A stretch of 64,000 nucleotides of DNA, from the NCBI RefSeq assembly GCF_002205895.1, contig NZ_NJDE01000006.1, forward strand, positions 1 to 64,000. Reading direction: 5' to 3'. A program made the translations under genes and the position numbers. Under the pieces are notes generated by a model. The model ran no database searches. It had not been told where the DNA came from and saw nothing but the letters and a program-made list of their open reading frames with translations. Below, piece after piece: positions 1-11,229 of the stretch. The stretch's first letter is position 1. Every line of letters starts with the position of its first letter. The DNA is from Saccharibacillus sp. O23 (GTDB taxonomy: Bacteria > Bacillota > Bacilli > Paenibacillales > Paenibacillaceae).

Positions 1-570
1 GGCCGTGGGTCGGCGTCCGACGCATGCGCGCTCCGATGCGCGGGGCAGGGCGCGCGGTAACGGGTCCGGGTGATAGGGGAGGGGGGGGGGATGCGGCGCG
101 AGGCGGCCGGCCGGGCAGCGGGGCGACGCAGCAGCGGCGCACTGCTCGGCGCCGTGCGCCGAGCCTCGGGCGGCCAAGCCGCCCAGCAGGCCGGCCGCGC
201 CCAGGCCGAGCAGCAGGCGCGCCCCGGCCCGGCGCGCTTCGAGCGCCGCCCGGAGGTCGGCCAGCGCGCGGCGCAGCAGCGCGTGCTGCTCGGCGTGGCG
301 TTCCGCCGCGCTCCCGCGTTCGGCCGCGGCGGCGGCCGACGCTTCTTCCGGCGTCAAGCCTCGCAGCCGGGCGAAGCAGGCGCTCCAGCGCACGAGGTCC
401 GCAGGCGCGAAGCCTTCGGAGATCAGGCAGACGCCGTAACCGGCGGCGGCCCCGCAGGACAGCTTCAGCAGGCCGTACCGGCGGATCGCTTTGCGCGGCT
501 CGTTTTCCCGCGGTTCCATCACAACGTCAAACGCAAACATTTCGATACCGGACAACCTTCTTTCGCTCAT
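1..570 (-). CDS. Unrecognised protein downstream of the kdp operon, 3' end cut by window edge
   Basis: An open frame of 190 codons runs off the left edge. The chosen ATG (568-570) lies 12 nt after an AAGGAGGA site that sits just beyond the stop of the KdpD-type sensor gene, so it is probably the last gene of the kdp operon. The N-terminus (MSERRLSGIEMFAFDVVMEP) is followed by a region with Gly, Ala and Cys (KLSCGAAAGYGVCLISEGF). After about residue 85 there is an Ala/Arg/Glu-rich, probably helical stretch, then a short hydrophobic run (LLLGLGAAGLLGGLAA, near residues 122-137). The last visible 40 residues are Pro/Arg-rich and of doubtful quality. I do not recognise the family. Operon membership is inferred from spacing only. 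Confidence 0.45.
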   Translation of the reverse strand, partial: MSERRLSGIEMFAFDVVMEPRENEPRKAIRRYGLLKLSCGAAAGYGVCLISEGFAPADLVRWSACFARLRGLTPEEASAAAAAERGSAAERHAEQHALLRRALADLRAALEARRAGARLLLGLGAAGLLGGLAARGSAHGAEQCAAAASPRCPAGRLAPHPPPLPYHPDPLPRALPRASERACVGRRPTA

Positions 571-594
571 CCTGCTTCAGTTCCTCCTTTTGCT

Positions 595-2940
<2,346 letters not shown>

Positions 2941-2986
2941 ATCGATCGTCTTCCTTCCGATTCCGCTCGTATTTCCCGCGCCGCGC

Positions 2987-3556
2987 TTACTTCCGCGCCG
3001 CCTGCACGTCCAGATTCAGCTCCAGCACGTTGACGGCCGGTTCGCCGAACAAGCCGAGCGAGCGGCCCTGGGTATGGTCGGCGATCATCTTGCGCAGCTC
3101 GTCTTCGGAGATTCCGGTGACTTTGCTGACGCGGGGGACCTGAACTTCGGCGGCCTGCGGACTGATCTGCGGATCGAGACCCGAGCCGGAGTTGGTGATC
3201 AGATCGATCGGGACTTCGGATACCGGCACGTCGGGATTTTCGGCTTTCCACGCAGACAGCGATTCTTCCGCGCGCTTCAGCAGCTCGGGATTCGACGGCG
3301 CGTAGTTCGGGCTGCCCGAACCGTTCGCGTCGTAGTCGATGCTCGATACGCGGCCGTGGAAATAACCGGGTTCGGTAAAGCTCTGGCCGATCAGCTTGGA
3401 ACCGACGACTTGGCCTTCGGCGTTCTTGATCAGACTGCCGTTGGCTTTGTCCGGCGCGGCTGCTTGAGCCACCGCCCAGACGGCAAGGTTATAGACGATG
3501 CAGCAGACGACGGCTATGGTCAACGTCGTGCGCAGCGTAACCCAGATGATTCGCAT
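2987..3556 (-). CDS. kdpC: Potassium-transporting ATPase subunit C
   Basis: A 189-aa protein of normal KdpC length. One N-terminal membrane helix (about residues 8-30, [20 protein letters not shown]) is followed by an extracytoplasmic domain with the family features [13 protein letters not shown] and [14 protein letters not shown], and a C-terminal motif GVLELNL-like ([10 protein letters not shown]). KdpC assembles with KdpA, KdpB and KdpF in the membrane and is thought to stabilise ATP binding by KdpB. GGAGGAG lies 7 nt before the ATG. The gap of 117 nt to kdpB is the longest inside the operon and shows no clear promoter. Confidence 0.95.
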   Translation of the reverse strand: MRIIWVTLRTTLTIAVVCCIVYNLAVWAVAQAAAPDKANGSLIKNAEGQVVGSKLIGQSFTEPGYFHGRVSSIDYDANGSGSPNYAPSNPELLKRAEESLSAWKAENPDVPVSEVPIDLITNSGSGLDPQISPQAAEVQVPRVSKVTGISEDELRKMIADHTQGRSLGLFGEPAVNVLELNLDVQAARK

Positions 3557-3673
3557 AGAAATTCTCCTCCGTTAAATGAAGGCACGCTGCCGGGGTCGGG
3601 AGATTCCGCGAGCCGGGCAGAGTGCCGAGATAGGACAAACGGTAATTCGGGGCCGCCGTTATCGATCCGACGG

Positions 3674-5704
3674 TCAGATGAAGAGCTGCACCGCAAGGTC
3701 GATCAGCTTGATGCCGACGAACGGGGCGACGATTCCGCCGAACCCGTAGATCAGCAGATTCTTGCCGAGCAGACGGCTCGTGCTCATCGGTTTGTACGCG
3801 ACGCCGCGCATCGCCAGCGGGATCAGCAGCGGGATGATGATCGCGTTGAAGATCAGCGCGGACAGAATGGCCGACAGCGGCGAGTCCAGCCGCATGATGT
3901 TCAAAGTCTGCATCTGCGGGATGGCGATCATGAACATGGCCGGAATGATGGCGAAATATTTGGCGACGTCGTTGGCGATGCTGAACGTGGTCAGCGCGCC
4001 GCGCGTCATCAAGAGCTGCTTGCCGATCGCGACCACTTCGATGATCTTCGACGGGTCGGAGTCCAGATCGACCATGTTGGCCGCTTCTTTGGCGGCGACC
4101 GTGCCGCTGTTCATGGCGATGCCGACGTCGGCCTGCGCCAAAGCGGGCGCGTCGTTGGTTCCGTCGCCGGTCATGGCGACCAATTTGCCTTCCGCTTGTT
4201 CGCGGCGGATGACCGCGATCTTGTCTTCCGGCTTGCTCTCGGCGATAAAGTCGTCCACGCCCGCTTCGCGGGCGATGGTCGCCGCCGTCAGCGGATTGTC
4301 GCCGGTACACATGATGGTCTTGATGCCCATGCGGCGCATCTGTTCGAAGCGTTCTTTCATGCCGGGTTTCACGGTATCTTTGAGGTAGATCAAGCCGTAG
4401 ATGCGGCTGTCCACCGCGACGGCCAGCGGCGTGCCGCCCGCCGTCGCGATCGCGTTGCTCGCGGCGTCCAGATCGTCGGGAACGCTGCCGCCGCGCGAGC
4501 GAACCCATTGTTTGACGGCGTCGACCGCGCCTTTGCGCACGATGCGGCCGTCTTCGAGATCGATGCCGCTCATCCGGGTCTCGGCTTTGAATTCGACGAA
4601 TTCGCCGCCGTCGCCCAAGTTTTCGTCATAGGAGAATCCGTTCTTTTTCATCAGTTCCAGCACGGAACGGCCTTCCGGCGTCTCGTCCTTCAGCGAACTG
4701 ATCGCCGCCCAGTAGGCGGTCTCTTCTTCGCGGATGCCTCGGACCGGCACGAATTCGCTCGCCATCCGGTTGCCGAAGGTGATGGTACCGGTCTTGTCGA
4801 GAATGATCGTATTGATATCGCCGGAAGCTTCGACCGCTTTGCCGGACATGGCGAGGACGTTGAACTGCGTGACCCGGTCCATGCCCGCGATGCCGATCGC
4901 GGACAGCAGCCCGCCGATCGTGGTCGGGATCAGGCAGACGAGCAGGGCGATCAGGATCGGAATCTCCATTCGGATGTTCAAGAAGTCCGATAGGAACGGC
5001 AGCGTGACGACGACGATCATGAAGATCAGGGTCAGGCTGACCAGTACGGTATTCAGCGCGATCTCGTTCGGCGTTTTCTGGCGCTTGGCGCCTTCGACCA
5101 GCGAGATCATCCGGTCGAGGAACGACTCGCCGGGATCGGCGGTGATGCGGACTTTGATCCGGTCGCTGACGACCTTCGTGCCGCCCGTTACGGAGCTGAA
5201 ATCGCCGCCCGCTTCCTTGATGACGGGAGCGGATTCGCCGGTAATCGCCGATTCGTCGACGGAAGCGAGCCCTTCGACCACTTCGCCGTCGCCCGGGATC
5301 AGTTCGCCGGCCGCGACGACGACGAAATCGCCTTTGCGCAGTTCGGAAGCCGGCACGACCTTGATCGCGCCGCCGCTGCCGAGTTTATTGGCGCTGATAT
5401 CTTTTTTGGTTTTTTTGAGCGAATCGGCCTGCGCTTTGCCCCGGCCTTCCGCCAGCGCTTCGGCGAAATTCGCGAACAGCAGCGTCAGCAGCAGGATGAC
5501 CGCCGTAACGATATTGAACCAGCGAGGTACGGTCCCGCCGAACGCGCCCGGCGCGAAGCACAGCAGCAGCGTGATCAGGAAGCCGATCTCCACGACGAAC
5601 ATGACCGGATTGCGGGCCATGATGCGCGGATCGAGTTTGACGAACGACTGCTTCAAGGCGCTGCTTGCGATCTCGCCGCTCAACATGCTTTTTTTCTTAT
5701 CCAT
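3674..5704 (-). CDS. kdpB: Potassium-transporting P-type ATPase subunit B
   Basis: A 676-aa P-type ATPase that drives high-affinity K+ uptake. It has the A-domain TGES motif (AITGESAPV), the phosphorylation motif DKTGT ([12 protein letters not shown]), the nucleotide-binding KGAVDAV region and the hinge motif [11 protein letters not shown]. Hydrophobic segments near both ends and in the middle match the seven membrane helices of the family. Length and motif spacing are normal and nothing is missing. It sits between kdpA and kdpC in the standard order. The Ser of TGES is the site of inhibitory phosphorylation in E. coli KdpB and is conserved here. Confidence 0.97.
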   Translation of the reverse strand: MDKKKSMLSGEIASSALKQSFVKLDPRIMARNPVMFVVEIGFLITLLLCFAPGAFGGTVPRWFNIVTAVILLLTLLFANFAEALAEGRGKAQADSLKKTKKDISANKLGSGGAIKVVPASELRKGDFVVVAAGELIPGDGEVVEGLASVDESAITGESAPVIKEAGGDFSSVTGGTKVVSDRIKVRITADPGESFLDRMISLVEGAKRQKTPNEIALNTVLVSLTLIFMIVVVTLPFLSDFLNIRMEIPILIALLVCLIPTTIGGLLSAIGIAGMDRVTQFNVLAMSGKAVEASGDINTIILDKTGTITFGNRMASEFVPVRGIREEETAYWAAISSLKDETPEGRSVLELMKKNGFSYDENLGDGGEFVEFKAETRMSGIDLEDGRIVRKGAVDAVKQWVRSRGGSVPDDLDAASNAIATAGGTPLAVAVDSRIYGLIYLKDTVKPGMKERFEQMRRMGIKTIMCTGDNPLTAATIAREAGVDDFIAESKPEDKIAVIRREQAEGKLVAMTGDGTNDAPALAQADVGIAMNSGTVAAKEAANMVDLDSDPSKIIEVVAIGKQLLMTRGALTTFSIANDVAKYFAIIPAMFMIAIPQMQTLNIMRLDSPLSAILSALIFNAIIIPLLIPLAMRGVAYKPMSTSRLLGKNLLIYGFGGIVAPFVGIKLIDLAVQLFI

Positions 5705-5758
5705 AAATCAGCGTCTCCATTTCGTAAGTTGAATAAGGGATTCCGCGGCTGCGAGGCG

Positions 5759-7432
5759 TCACAGCGTCAACTGTTCGGCGATCGGTCCCAACACGACGGC
5801 CGGGAAGAAGGTCAACGCGCCGACGATCAGCACGATGCCGACGAAGACCGCGCCGAACATGGCCGTATCCGTGCGGAACGTCCCGGACGATTCCGGGATC
5901 GGCTTCTTGGCCGCCAGCGAACCGGCGACGGCGAGCAGCGTGACCATCGAGAGATAACGGCCGAGGAACATGACGATGCCGGTCGAGACGTTCCAGAACG
6001 TGTTGGCGTCGCTCAGTCCTTCGAAACCGGAACCGTTGTTGGCGGCGGACGACGTGTATTCGTACAGCGCCTGCGTCAACCCGTGGAAGCCGGGATTGGA
6101 GATCGTCTCCGGATGGGTCGCCAGCGCGATCGCCGTCGGAACGAGAATCAGGAACGGCTGAATCAGCAGCGTGACGGCGATCAGCTTCATCTCTTTGCCT
6201 TCGATCTTGCGTCCGAGGAACTCCGGCGTGCGTCCGACCATCAGGCCGGACAAGAACACGGCGATGATCGCGTACATCAAGACGTTGACGAAGCCTACGC
6301 CCATGCCGCCGAATACGGTATTCAGCATCATGTTCGCCAGCGGAACGAGTCCGCCGATCGGGGTCAGCGTGTCGTGCATCGTATTGACGGCCCCGGTCTC
6401 GGCAGCCGTGGTGATCACGGAATAGAACGCCGATTGCGTTTCGCCGAAACGGACTTCTTTGCCTTCCATCGAACCTTGCGCATGTTGGACGCCGAGGGCG
6501 TTCAGCACCGGATTGCCCGCGCTTTCGGCCGTGAGCGAGATGCCGGTCATCACGATCAGTATCACCAGCATGGACACGAACAGCACGCGTCCTTGTTTGA
6601 TCGAACCGGCCATTTTGCCGTAAGCGAAAGGCAGCGCGGTCGTCACCAGCATCATGAGCAGAATCTGAAGCAGATTGCTCAGACCGCTCGGATTCTCGAA
6701 CGGGTGCGCCGAGTTGACGCCGAGGAAGCCGCCGCCGTTGTTGCCCAGTTCTTTGATGGCGAGGAACGAGGCGATCGGTCCGCGGGCGATGGTCTGCTGC
6801 GCCCCTTCGAGCGTCGTGACCGTCGCGGCGGGTTCGAACGTCTGCGGCACGCCCATGAACACGAACAGCAGGGCCGAGACGAACGCGACCGGCAGCAGCA
6901 CGCGGGTCAACGCGCGGATCAAGTCGACGAAGAAATTGCCCGCTCCTTTGCCGGTCAATCCGCGAATGAACGCCATGACCAGCGCCAGGCCGGTAGCCGG
7001 AGAGACGAACATGGCGAATACCAGTACGCTGGCCTGCGACAGATACGACGCGCCGCTCTCGCCGCTGTAATGCTGAAGGTCGGTGTTCGCCATGAAGCTG
7101 ATCGCGGTATTGAAAGCCAATGACGGTTCCATATTCGGGATGCCCGCCGGATTGAGCGGCAGCATGCCTTGGAAGCGAAGGACCAGATAGATCAGGAAGA
7201 TCATGACGGCATTGCTGCAAATCAGCGAGGCGGCGTAAGTCTTCCAGCTCTGATTCTCTTCGCGGATGCCGCCGATGCGATAGATAAGCCGTTCGACCGG
7301 TCCGAAGACGCGGTTCAGTCGGCTGCCGGAACCGTAATCGAACGCCGCCGCCAGATATAAGCCGACCGGCTTGGCGAGCGCCACGACGATCAACAGCGTA
7401 ACGAGTATGGCGATGATGCTGAGTGTAGTCAC
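5759..7432 (-). CDS. kdpA: Potassium-transporting ATPase subunit A (K+ channel-like subunit)
   Basis: A 557-aa polytopic membrane protein belonging to the SKT superfamily; it holds the K+ selectivity filter of the KdpFABC pump. Family signatures include the repeated pore-loop segments (TDLQHYSGE, NNGGGFLGVNSAHPFENP and ANNGSGFEGL) and hydrophobic helices throughout. The start is GTG at 7432, 6-7 nt after GGAGGAG. kdpF ends 15 nt upstream. Length is typical for the family. Confidence 0.96.
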   Translation of the reverse strand: MTTLSIIAILVTLLIVVALAKPVGLYLAAAFDYGSGSRLNRVFGPVERLIYRIGGIREENQSWKTYAASLICSNAVMIFLIYLVLRFQGMLPLNPAGIPNMEPSLAFNTAISFMANTDLQHYSGESGASYLSQASVLVFAMFVSPATGLALVMAFIRGLTGKGAGNFFVDLIRALTRVLLPVAFVSALLFVFMGVPQTFEPAATVTTLEGAQQTIARGPIASFLAIKELGNNGGGFLGVNSAHPFENPSGLSNLLQILLMMLVTTALPFAYGKMAGSIKQGRVLFVSMLVILIVMTGISLTAESAGNPVLNALGVQHAQGSMEGKEVRFGETQSAFYSVITTAAETGAVNTMHDTLTPIGGLVPLANMMLNTVFGGMGVGFVNVLMYAIIAVFLSGLMVGRTPEFLGRKIEGKEMKLIAVTLLIQPFLILVPTAIALATHPETISNPGFHGLTQALYEYTSSAANNGSGFEGLSDANTFWNVSTGIVMFLGRYLSMVTLLAVAGSLAAKKPIPESSGTFRTDTAMFGAVFVGIVLIVGALTFFPAVVLGPIAEQLTL

Positions 7433-7447
7433 GAAATCTCCTCCAAA

Positions 7448-7528
7448 TTAGAACTTCTCGGGATGAATCAGCGCGTAGCAGAGATACAGGAACAGCAGGG
7501 TAACGAGGCTTGCGAGCAGCCAGATCAT
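7448..7528 (-). CDS. kdpF: KdpF, small stabilising subunit of the Kdp ATPase
   Basis: A 26-codon gene (MIWLLASLVTLLFLYLCYAL, then IHPEKF) that is a single membrane helix with a short polar tail ending in P-E-K/R-F, the usual KdpF form. The position directly before kdpA is the canonical one. Its ATG overlaps the stop codon of the upstream 35-aa gene (ATGA), which suggests translational coupling. KdpF binds lipid and stabilises the KdpABC complex in E. coli. Confidence 0.9.
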   Translation of the reverse strand: MIWLLASLVTLLFLYLCYALIHPEKF

Positions 7529-7632
7529 CGGCCGTCACTTCCTTCCGAAGCGACTTTGCCGGACCAGACGGACAAGCCGAGCGCGATCAGAGTCAGCAGC
7601 GCCATCAAGGCGATCATCAGAATGTCGGTCAT
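7525..7632 (-). CDS. 35-aa single-helix membrane peptide preceding kdpF
   Basis: A 35-codon frame with GGAAGG 6 nt before its ATG. The product has one predicted membrane helix (ILMIALMALLTLIALGLSVW, residues 4-23) and a short charged tail (SGKVASEGSDGR). It overlaps the kdpF start by 4 nt and starts 2 nt after the stop of the upstream gene, so it is part of the kdp transcript. Short membrane peptides directly before kdpF occur in other kdp operons, but I know of no established function. It could be a second KdpF-like accessory subunit. Confidence 0.7.
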   Translation of the reverse strand: MTDILMIALMALLTLIALGLSVWSGKVASEGSDGR

Positions 7633-7634
7633 GT

Positions 7635-8063
7635 TCAACCTTCCTTTGGTTCAAAGTTTGTCGGGATCAGGAAGCCTACGTCGTCGGCATGCGTGCATAG
7701 AACGTAAGAAGCTCCCAATCGCTTGTACAGTCCGGCGGAAACGGAACTTTGCGCGATGACGTACACCGGCGCGCAGATTCGATCGGTCGCGAACTGAAGG
7801 TAACTGCAGGTGTGACGAAGCGTATCTTCGAACAAATACACCGCCTGAACCGGGAACGGGGGAAGCTCCGACTCGTCGGATGCGATGCCGGGACACAGAA
7901 GCGTATGAACGCCTTGTTTCGCCCAGCGTTCCTTTTCGATGAGGTCGTCGGTCAGTACGGCTACCGGGATTCCGTGACGTTCCAATTCCGCGCGGAAATT
8001 TCGGGCGGCGGCGCTTGCGCAAGGGACGGTCAGCAGAGCGTAACTTTCGTTTTCGTCTTTCAT
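7635..8063 (-). CDS. RCK/TrkA-N-like protein, first gene of the kdp operon
   Basis: A 142-aa soluble protein. The start chosen is the ATG at 8063, 7 nt after AGGAG; an upstream in-frame ATG at 8099 lacks a site. The fold pattern resembles the nucleotide-binding half of RCK/TrkA-N domains: an alternating strand/helix start (YALLTVPCASAAARNFRAEL), then HGIPVAVLTDD, a middle strand-helix block, then PVYVIAQSSVSAGLYKRLGA, comparable to the VIARxNxxxxxxLLxxLGA segment of TrkA-N domains. The glycine-rich dinucleotide loop is degenerate and there is no RCK-C domain. In this position it may sense a ligand for the Kdp system or act in regulation. The RCK assignment is inference. Confidence 0.55.
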   Translation of the reverse strand: MKDENESYALLTVPCASAAARNFRAELERHGIPVAVLTDDLIEKERWAKQGVHTLLCPGIASDESELPPFPVQAVYLFEDTLRHTCSYLQFATDRICAPVYVIAQSSVSAGLYKRLGASYVLCTHADDVGFLIPTNFEPKEG

Positions 8064-8340
8064 ATCGGGCTCCTGATCTTGTTGAGAAGTGACCGGCATC
8101 GTGGGTGCGGTGAGAAACGCACTTACGATGCGGAAGCGGTCTTTTGCGGCTCGGCGGTTCCGTTCTCACTTCGGAACCGCCCAGCCTGATTTTCAGGCCG
8201 CCCGGCGCTTGGTTCACGTTCCGTATCTTAGTCCTGTGCCGCCGACCTGTAAAACCTCCCGCAAGCGGTAGGAAGCGGCCTGCCGACGTCTGGGGCGGCT
8301 GCGGAATGCCGAGAAGCTCAATCTTTCGTTTGCTCTTATT
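8064..8340 (-). promoter_or_regulatory. Structured 5' leader of the kdp operon
   Basis: About 270 nt between the T-rich array and the first kdp-operon gene contain no ORF with a ribosome site. They hold strong inverted repeats. One is a 10-bp perfect stem GGCGGTTCCG/CGGAACCGCC with a 9-nt loop (about 8153-8181). Others are GCCTGA-TTT-TCAGGC (8185-8199) and CCTACCGC/GCGGGAGG followed by TTTT on the minus strand (about 8251-8272). This looks like a folded untranslated leader. I compared it by eye with the c-di-AMP (ydaO) riboswitch that precedes some kdp operons and did not find its conserved segments. Function unknown. Confidence 0.4.
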
Positions 8341-8342
8341 TA
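8337..8342 (-). promoter_or_regulatory. Possible -10 element of the kdp operon
   Basis: TAAATA on the minus strand lies just downstream of the T-rich array and upstream of the structured leader. No good -35 is visible at the right spacing, as expected for a promoter that needs an activator bound to the adjacent array. Weak on sequence alone. Confidence 0.25.
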
Positions 8343-8357
8343 CTCTTTAATTCTCCG

Positions 8358-8430
8358 TTTTACGTTCATTTTTACGGTATTTTTACGCCTTTTTACGCGA
8401 TCTTTATGCGTTTTTTATGCCTTTTTCGCC
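8358..8430. repeat. Seven-unit T-tract array with helical spacing, candidate KdpE operator
   Basis: The divergent kdp/kdpDE intergenic region carries repeated units of the form TTTTTAYGC. The A that follows each T-tract falls at 8362, 8374, 8385, 8395, 8406 and 8417 (steps 12, 11, 10, 11, 11), and a seventh degenerate unit TTTTTCGCC ends at 8430. The mean step is about 11 bp, one DNA helical turn, so all units face the same side of the helix. KdpE of E. coli binds a T-rich site upstream of kdpFABC. The position between kdpD and kdp makes a KdpE operator the simplest reading. Phased T-tracts also bend DNA. Confidence 0.6.
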
Positions 8431-8462
8431 GCTTGGTTTGGCTATTGATTCGCTGCGTGATC

Positions 8463-8468
8463 TATAAT
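8463..8468 (+). promoter_or_regulatory. Probable -10 element of kdpDE
   Basis: A perfect TATAAT lies 47 nt upstream of the kdpD ATG. The region 16-18 bp further upstream (GGCTAT area) has no recognisable -35, and the T-tract array ends about 32 bp upstream. This suggests activation or autoregulation by a factor bound at the array. Confidence 0.5.
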
Positions 8469-8514
8469 TGAAGCAGAGGAACACAAGCGGGCTGCGGCCG
8501 ACGGGAGAGCTGAC

Positions 8515-11229
8515 ATGAGACAGGCGGAAGAAAGCGGAATGCGCAGAGGCAGATTGACTTTGTTTATGGGGGCCGCGCCGGGCTCCGGCAAGACGCAGGC
8601 GATGCTCCGAGCGGCGATTCGCGAAGCGGAGTCGGGCATTTCGGTACGCTGCTCGGTGTCCGGCGCGGAAGCGCATTACCCGGATACGCTGGCGCTGCTG
8701 CAAGAAGCGTCGCTGCCCGCGGCGCCGGAGATCGGCGGGGATCTGGATACGGAAAGACTGTTGGAGTCGAATCCGCGGCTCGTGATCGTGGACCGGCTGG
8801 AAGCGCGCAATTCGGTTCGTTCGGTACGCGCCAAACGGTATATGGACGTCGAGACGCTGCTGCACAACGGCATCGACGTGTACGCGGCGCTCAACATCGG
8901 CCATGTGGAGAGTCTGAACGCGTTGGCGGGACGCATCATGGGACGCGAGCTGCGCGAGACCGTTCCCGACGCTTTCGTCGAACAGGCGGACGTGCTGCGG
9001 ATCGCGGACGCGCCGCCCGACGAGATCCTGCGCCGAAGCGGGAGCCGTACGGTCGACGAAGGCGCTTTGTCCGCGCTGCGGGAGATGCTGTTTCGCTTCG
9101 CGGCCGAACGGATGGACAGCCGGCTTGACGAGTATCTGAACAACCGCCGCGGCGATTCTTCCGGAGGAGGGAGCGTTGGTCCGTGGCCGGTGGCGGAGAA
9201 AGTCATGGTCGCGGTCGGTTCCGGACCGTCCACGGAAGAGCTGCTGCGAATCGGCAGACGGACGGCCGCCGCGCTGAAAACCGGCTGGATCGCGGTGCAT
9301 GTGCGTACGCCAGAAAAGGCATTGAATGCCGGCGCGCGCAAGCAAAACGACGCCGAGCGCCATCTGCGGCTGGCTCAAGAACTGGGCGCCGAGACGTTCA
9401 TGCTGGACGGCCGCCGGGCGGAAGAAGAACTGCTCCGCTTCGCGGAGCGGCAGAACATTCGGCAGATCATCGTCGGCGAGACGCTGCGTTCGCGCTTCGG
9501 CGCAAGACTGCGCGAAACGCTGGCCGAGAAACTGATCCGCGGCAGCCGAGGGATTCATATCCGCGTGGTGCCGAGCGAAGCGGGAACGGCGATCGTCCGA
9601 TCGGAGCGCAAAGAACGGACAGAGGCTCCGTACCAAGCAGGGTTTCAGCGAGGGTTCGTCTATGCGTCGATCACGCTGCTCACCGCGGCGCTGACACTGA
9701 TTCTGCACCGGTACGCCGCCGTGCTGGAGATCGTCAACGTCGCGCTGATCTACCTTTTCCCCGTCTTGTTGAGCGCGGTATACGGAGGACTCGGACCGTC
9801 GCTTTATGCGGCGGTGCTCGGCATGCTGACGTTCGATTTCTTCTTCATCGAGCCGCAGCTCAGCTTCACGGTCGCCGATCTGCGTTATCTGATCTCGTTC
9901 GCCGTCTATCTGTGCGTCGCCGGATTGACCGCCACGCTGGCCGGTCGGCTCAAACAGCGGGCGCGCGAGGCGCACCAGCGCGAAGCGCATACGGCTTCGC
10001 TGTACGCGTTCAGCCGTCAGATCGGGAACGTGGCGGACGTCTCTTCGCTGCTGAACGGGGTAACGCGTCAATTGACCCAGACGATCGGAGCGGAGACTTC
10101 GGTCTATATGCCTGACGAATCCGGCGCGCTGCGCCGCGTGCATGCTTCGGCGCAGACGGCGGAAGAAGGCGAACGGGCGCGCGAAGAAGAAGTCGTGGTG
10201 CGCATGGTATACGAGGACGGGGAAGAAGCGGGACGAGGTTCGAAGACGCTGCGCGAACTGCCGGGGCTGTATATGCCGCTGCGGACGGAAGACCGGATTT
10301 ACGGCGTGCTGGCCGTGCGTCTTCCGAAGCGGGAAGACGGAAGCGACGGCCGATTGAGCCGCGAGCAGAGACGCCTGCTTCAAGCGTTATGCGACCTGGC
10401 CGCCGCCGCGATCGCGCGATTCAAATTGGCGGAAGAAGCCAAGCTCGCCCATCTGACGGCCGAATCGGAACGGCTGCGCACGGCGATTCTCGATTCGGTC
10501 TCGCACGAGCTGCGCACGCCGCTTGCGACCATCATCGGTTCGGCGACGGGATTGATCGAGAACGACGAACTGTTCTCTCCGACAGACCGGATGGAGCTGC
10601 TGGAGACGATCCGGGGCGGAGCGATGCGAATGAATCGGCTGGTCCAGAACCTGCTGGGCATGGTGCGGCTGGAGAGCGGCATGCTCACGCTGCGCCGCGA
10701 ATGGTGCGACGTGCAGGATCTGGTCGGCGTCTCGATCGCCCAGATCCGCGATCTGCTCGGCCGCCGCAAGCTGAACATCTCGATTCCCGACGATCTGCCC
10801 ATGCTGCGAGGCGACGAAGTGCTGCTGGAGCAGATGATCGGCAATATCCTCGGCAACGCGATCAAATACGGTCCGGAAGACAGCGAGATCGGAATCGCGG
10901 CGGAGGCGGACGAAGGCAGGCTGACGCTGAAGATCTCGGACGAAGGGCCGGGACTGACGCCGGGCGAAGAAGGGCGCATTTTCGAAAAGTTCTATCGTTC
11001 GGGTGCCGCGCAGCACGTGTCCGGCACCGGTTTGGGACTTGCGATCTGCAAAGGCGTGGTCGATCTGCACGGCGGCGATATCGCGGCCGAGTCGAGACGG
11101 GACGGACGGACCGGTACGATCGTCACCGTCTCGCTGCCGCTGCCCGAAGAATCTTCGGCGCAAGCCGAGCGGCGCCAAGCATCCTTGGAAGAAAACGACG
11201 AAGAAAGAGGCGAGCGAGATGACGAATGA
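8515..11229 (+). CDS. kdpD: Sensor histidine kinase KdpD
   Basis: A 904-aa membrane kinase that, with KdpE, controls kdp expression in response to potassium and turgor. Domain order: KdpD ATP-binding domain (about 10-215; Walker A GAAPGSGKT at 19-27), Usp domain (about 220-360), DUF4118 with four membrane helices (about 380-490), GAF domain (about 500-640), HisKA with SHELRTP (H664) and HATPase with GNAIKYG, DEGPGL and GTGLGLAIC. In the N-terminal domain the usual VDELAHTN motif is replaced by VDRLEARN (R94, A97), so ATP turnover there may be lost. The ATG follows GGGAGAG by 6 nt and the 3' end overlaps kdpE by 11 nt. It is divergent from the kdp operon it presumably controls. Confidence 0.95.
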   Translation: MRQAEESGMRRGRLTLFMGAAPGSGKTQAMLRAAIREAESGISVRCSVSGAEAHYPDTLALLQEASLPAAPEIGGDLDTERLLESNPRLVIVDRLEARNSVRSVRAKRYMDVETLLHNGIDVYAALNIGHVESLNALAGRIMGRELRETVPDAFVEQADVLRIADAPPDEILRRSGSRTVDEGALSALREMLFRFAAERMDSRLDEYLNNRRGDSSGGGSVGPWPVAEKVMVAVGSGPSTEELLRIGRRTAAALKTGWIAVHVRTPEKALNAGARKQNDAERHLRLAQELGAETFMLDGRRAEEELLRFAERQNIRQIIVGETLRSRFGARLRETLAEKLIRGSRGIHIRVVPSEAGTAIVRSERKERTEAPYQAGFQRGFVYASITLLTAALTLILHRYAAVLEIVNVALIYLFPVLLSAVYGGLGPSLYAAVLGMLTFDFFFIEPQLSFTVADLRYLISFAVYLCVAGLTATLAGRLKQRAREAHQREAHTASLYAFSRQIGNVADVSSLLNGVTRQLTQTIGAETSVYMPDESGALRRVHASAQTAEEGERAREEEVVVRMVYEDGEEAGRGSKTLRELPGLYMPLRTEDRIYGVLAVRLPKREDGSDGRLSREQRRLLQALCDLAAAAIARFKLAEEAKLAHLTAESERLRTAILDSVSHELRTPLATIIGSATGLIENDELFSPTDRMELLETIRGGAMRMNRLVQNLLGMVRLESGMLTLRREWCDVQDLVGVSIAQIRDLLGRRKLNISIPDDLPMLRGDEVLLEQMIGNILGNAIKYGPEDSEIGIAAEADEGRLTLKISDEGPGLTPGEEGRIFEKFYRSGAAQHVSGTGLGLAICKGVVDLHGGDIAAESRRDGRTGTIVTVSLPLPEESSAQAERRQASLEENDEERGERDDE

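Noticed and set aside
8064-8340. c-di-AMP (ydaO) riboswitch before kdp
   Set aside because: The conserved GGGGGAACC, GGGGUGAAUC and CCGUCAGCUAACC-type segments are not seen by eye; a covariance search would settle it.
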